DNA from: Anaerolineales bacterium
Lineage (GTDB): Bacteria; Chloroflexota; Anaerolineae; 4572-78; J111
Reading direction: 5' to 3'
NCBI GenBank assembly: GCA_012032575.1
Contig: JAAUSP010000535.1
Coordinates: 1 to 5,443, forward strand
DNA length: 5,443 bases
This document shows, in pieces, positions 5,031-5,443 of this stretch. Under the pieces are notes generated by a model that searched no databases, was not told the DNA's origin, and saw nothing but the letters and a program-made list of their open reading frames with translations. The stretch's first letter is position 1, and each line of letters starts with the position of its first letter. The translations under genes were made by a program, and so were the position numbers.

Positions 5031-5443
5031 ACCCGGCGTTTGTGGGCCGCGAAACCGAGTTAAAGACGCTGGCCCGGACCCTCAAAGCAGGACGGACGGC
5101 AGCGGTGGGGCAGGTAGCCACGGTAAGCGGGTTGGGGGGGATTGGCAAGACGCAGGTGGCGGTGGAGTTTGTGCATCGGTATGGGCCGTATTTTGCGGGG
5201 GGGGTGTATTGGCTGAACTTTGCCGAGGGGGCGGCGGTAGCCAGCGAGGTAGCGGCCTGTGGGGGCGCGGGAGGGTTGAGCTTGTATACCGAGGCGAGTG
5301 GCTTGAAGCTGGAGGAGCAAGTGGCCATGGTGCAGCAGGTCTGGCAGAGTCCGCTGCCGCGGCTGTTGGTGTTTGATAACTGCGAGGAGGAGGAACTGCT
5401 GGCGAAGTGGCGGCCCAAGACCGGGGGTTGTAAGGTGGTGGTG
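5009..5443 (+). CDS. STAND NTPase P-loop domain (partial, no stop in window)
   Basis: This frame reads SRLGLGLNPAFVGRETELKT and stays open to 5443 (about 145 codons). It contains Walker A GLGGIGKTQVAVEF (5129-5170), the YWLNFAEG strand after the P-loop helix (RNBS-A position), and Walker B RLLVFDNCE (5360-5386), then WRPKTGGCKVVV at the edge. Together these are the core of an NB-ARC/AP-ATPase domain. Its coding strand is strikingly G-rich, with runs of 7 and 8 Gs that nevertheless keep frame. It has no start of its own and belongs to the gene starting at 4800. Confidence 0.75.

Larger units (their letters stand above)
4800..5443 (+). pseudogene. STAND (NB-ARC-like) NTPase, 5' part, with one frameshift; runs off the window
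   Basis: ATG 4800 is the earliest possible start, because TAG at 4794-4796 is in frame; only a weak AGAG-like Shine-Dalgarno precedes it. Order: a short N-terminal region with a Gly/Asp-rich motif, a helix (EERLAAALKLLAGL), the NPAFVGRE entry segment, Walker A GLGGIGKT (5129-5152) and Walker B LLVFD (5363-5377). The window ends at KVVV, just before the sensor motif usually seen as TSR. STAND proteins bind ATP or ADP and oligomerise on sensing a trigger; many bacterial ones have C-terminal TPR or WD40 repeats and act in phage defence or signalling. A one-base deletion at 5009 (GGTCG for expected GGTTCG) splits the frame. GC content is clearly higher than in the restriction gene (46 of 60 bases at 5221-5280 against 32 of 60 at 2941-3000). 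Confidence 0.8.

Noticed and set aside
4759..5418. Long 219-codon minus-strand ORF opposite the STAND gene
   Set aside because: It is Ser/Pro/Ala-rich with no domain, and lies antisense to clear Walker A and B coding sequence; such ORFs arise by chance opposite GC-rich genes.
1..5443. tRNA, rRNA or CRISPR array
   Set aside because: No cloverleaf, ribosomal motif or regularly spaced direct repeats with unique spacers are visible; the heptads at 4665-4736 are contiguous and far too short for CRISPR.

Overview
The window looks like an accessory, defence-rich stretch of a bacterial chromosome or metagenomic contig. The best guess for the host is a Chloroflexota (Anaerolineae-like) bacterium. That rests on the style of the STAND NTPase at the right end and on the many GC-rich palindromic and heptad repeats between genes. 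It is an inference from general familiarity, not a search result.

Layout. Positions 1-589 hold no intact gene. On the minus strand there are traces of a secreted-protein gene: a hydrophobic signal-like stretch at 1-63 that lacks a start codon, and a possible detached start at 259. The two are separated by a palindromic CCCTCACCCC...GGGGTGAGGG element (about 69-198). Upstream lie a terminator-like hairpin (296-346), a tiny ORF overlapping it (256-372), a small hairpin (393-417), a good minus-strand promoter inside an inverted repeat (450-493), and a plus-strand extended -10 promoter (535-543). At 590-823 is a 77-residue N-terminal scrap of a Type ISP/IIG-like restriction enzyme, cut off just before the expected catalytic W-E-x-K segment.

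Positions 869-4612 carry one large single-chain Type IIG restriction-modification enzyme of the Eco57I type: PD-(D/E)xK nuclease, helical linker, N6-adenine methyltransferase with motifs X, I and IV, and a TaqI-like target-recognition domain. It is broken into five pieces by four single-base indels. Two are net insertions and two net deletions, each at a short run of one base. Joining the pieces gives 1,247 residues with no other defect.

After a 187-base gap holding an inverted array of 4+4 heptads, a STAND (NB-ARC-like) NTPase gene starts at 4800 and runs off the right edge. It too has a one-base deletion, near 5009, between its N-terminal region and the P-loop domain.

How the parts relate. 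A restriction remnant, a complete-looking Type IIG enzyme and a STAND sensor NTPase in one direction suggest a phage-defence island. The Type IIG enzyme needs no separate methylase or specificity gene, and none is present. Five indels at short base runs in two unrelated genes, with reading frames otherwise intact, point to uncorrected sequencing errors as the simplest explanation. True decay cannot be excluded from the sequence alone. I found no convincing wholly new system. The least explained structures are the heptad inverted repeat, the minus-strand leader at 256-493, and the apparent restriction-gene replacement at about 820.
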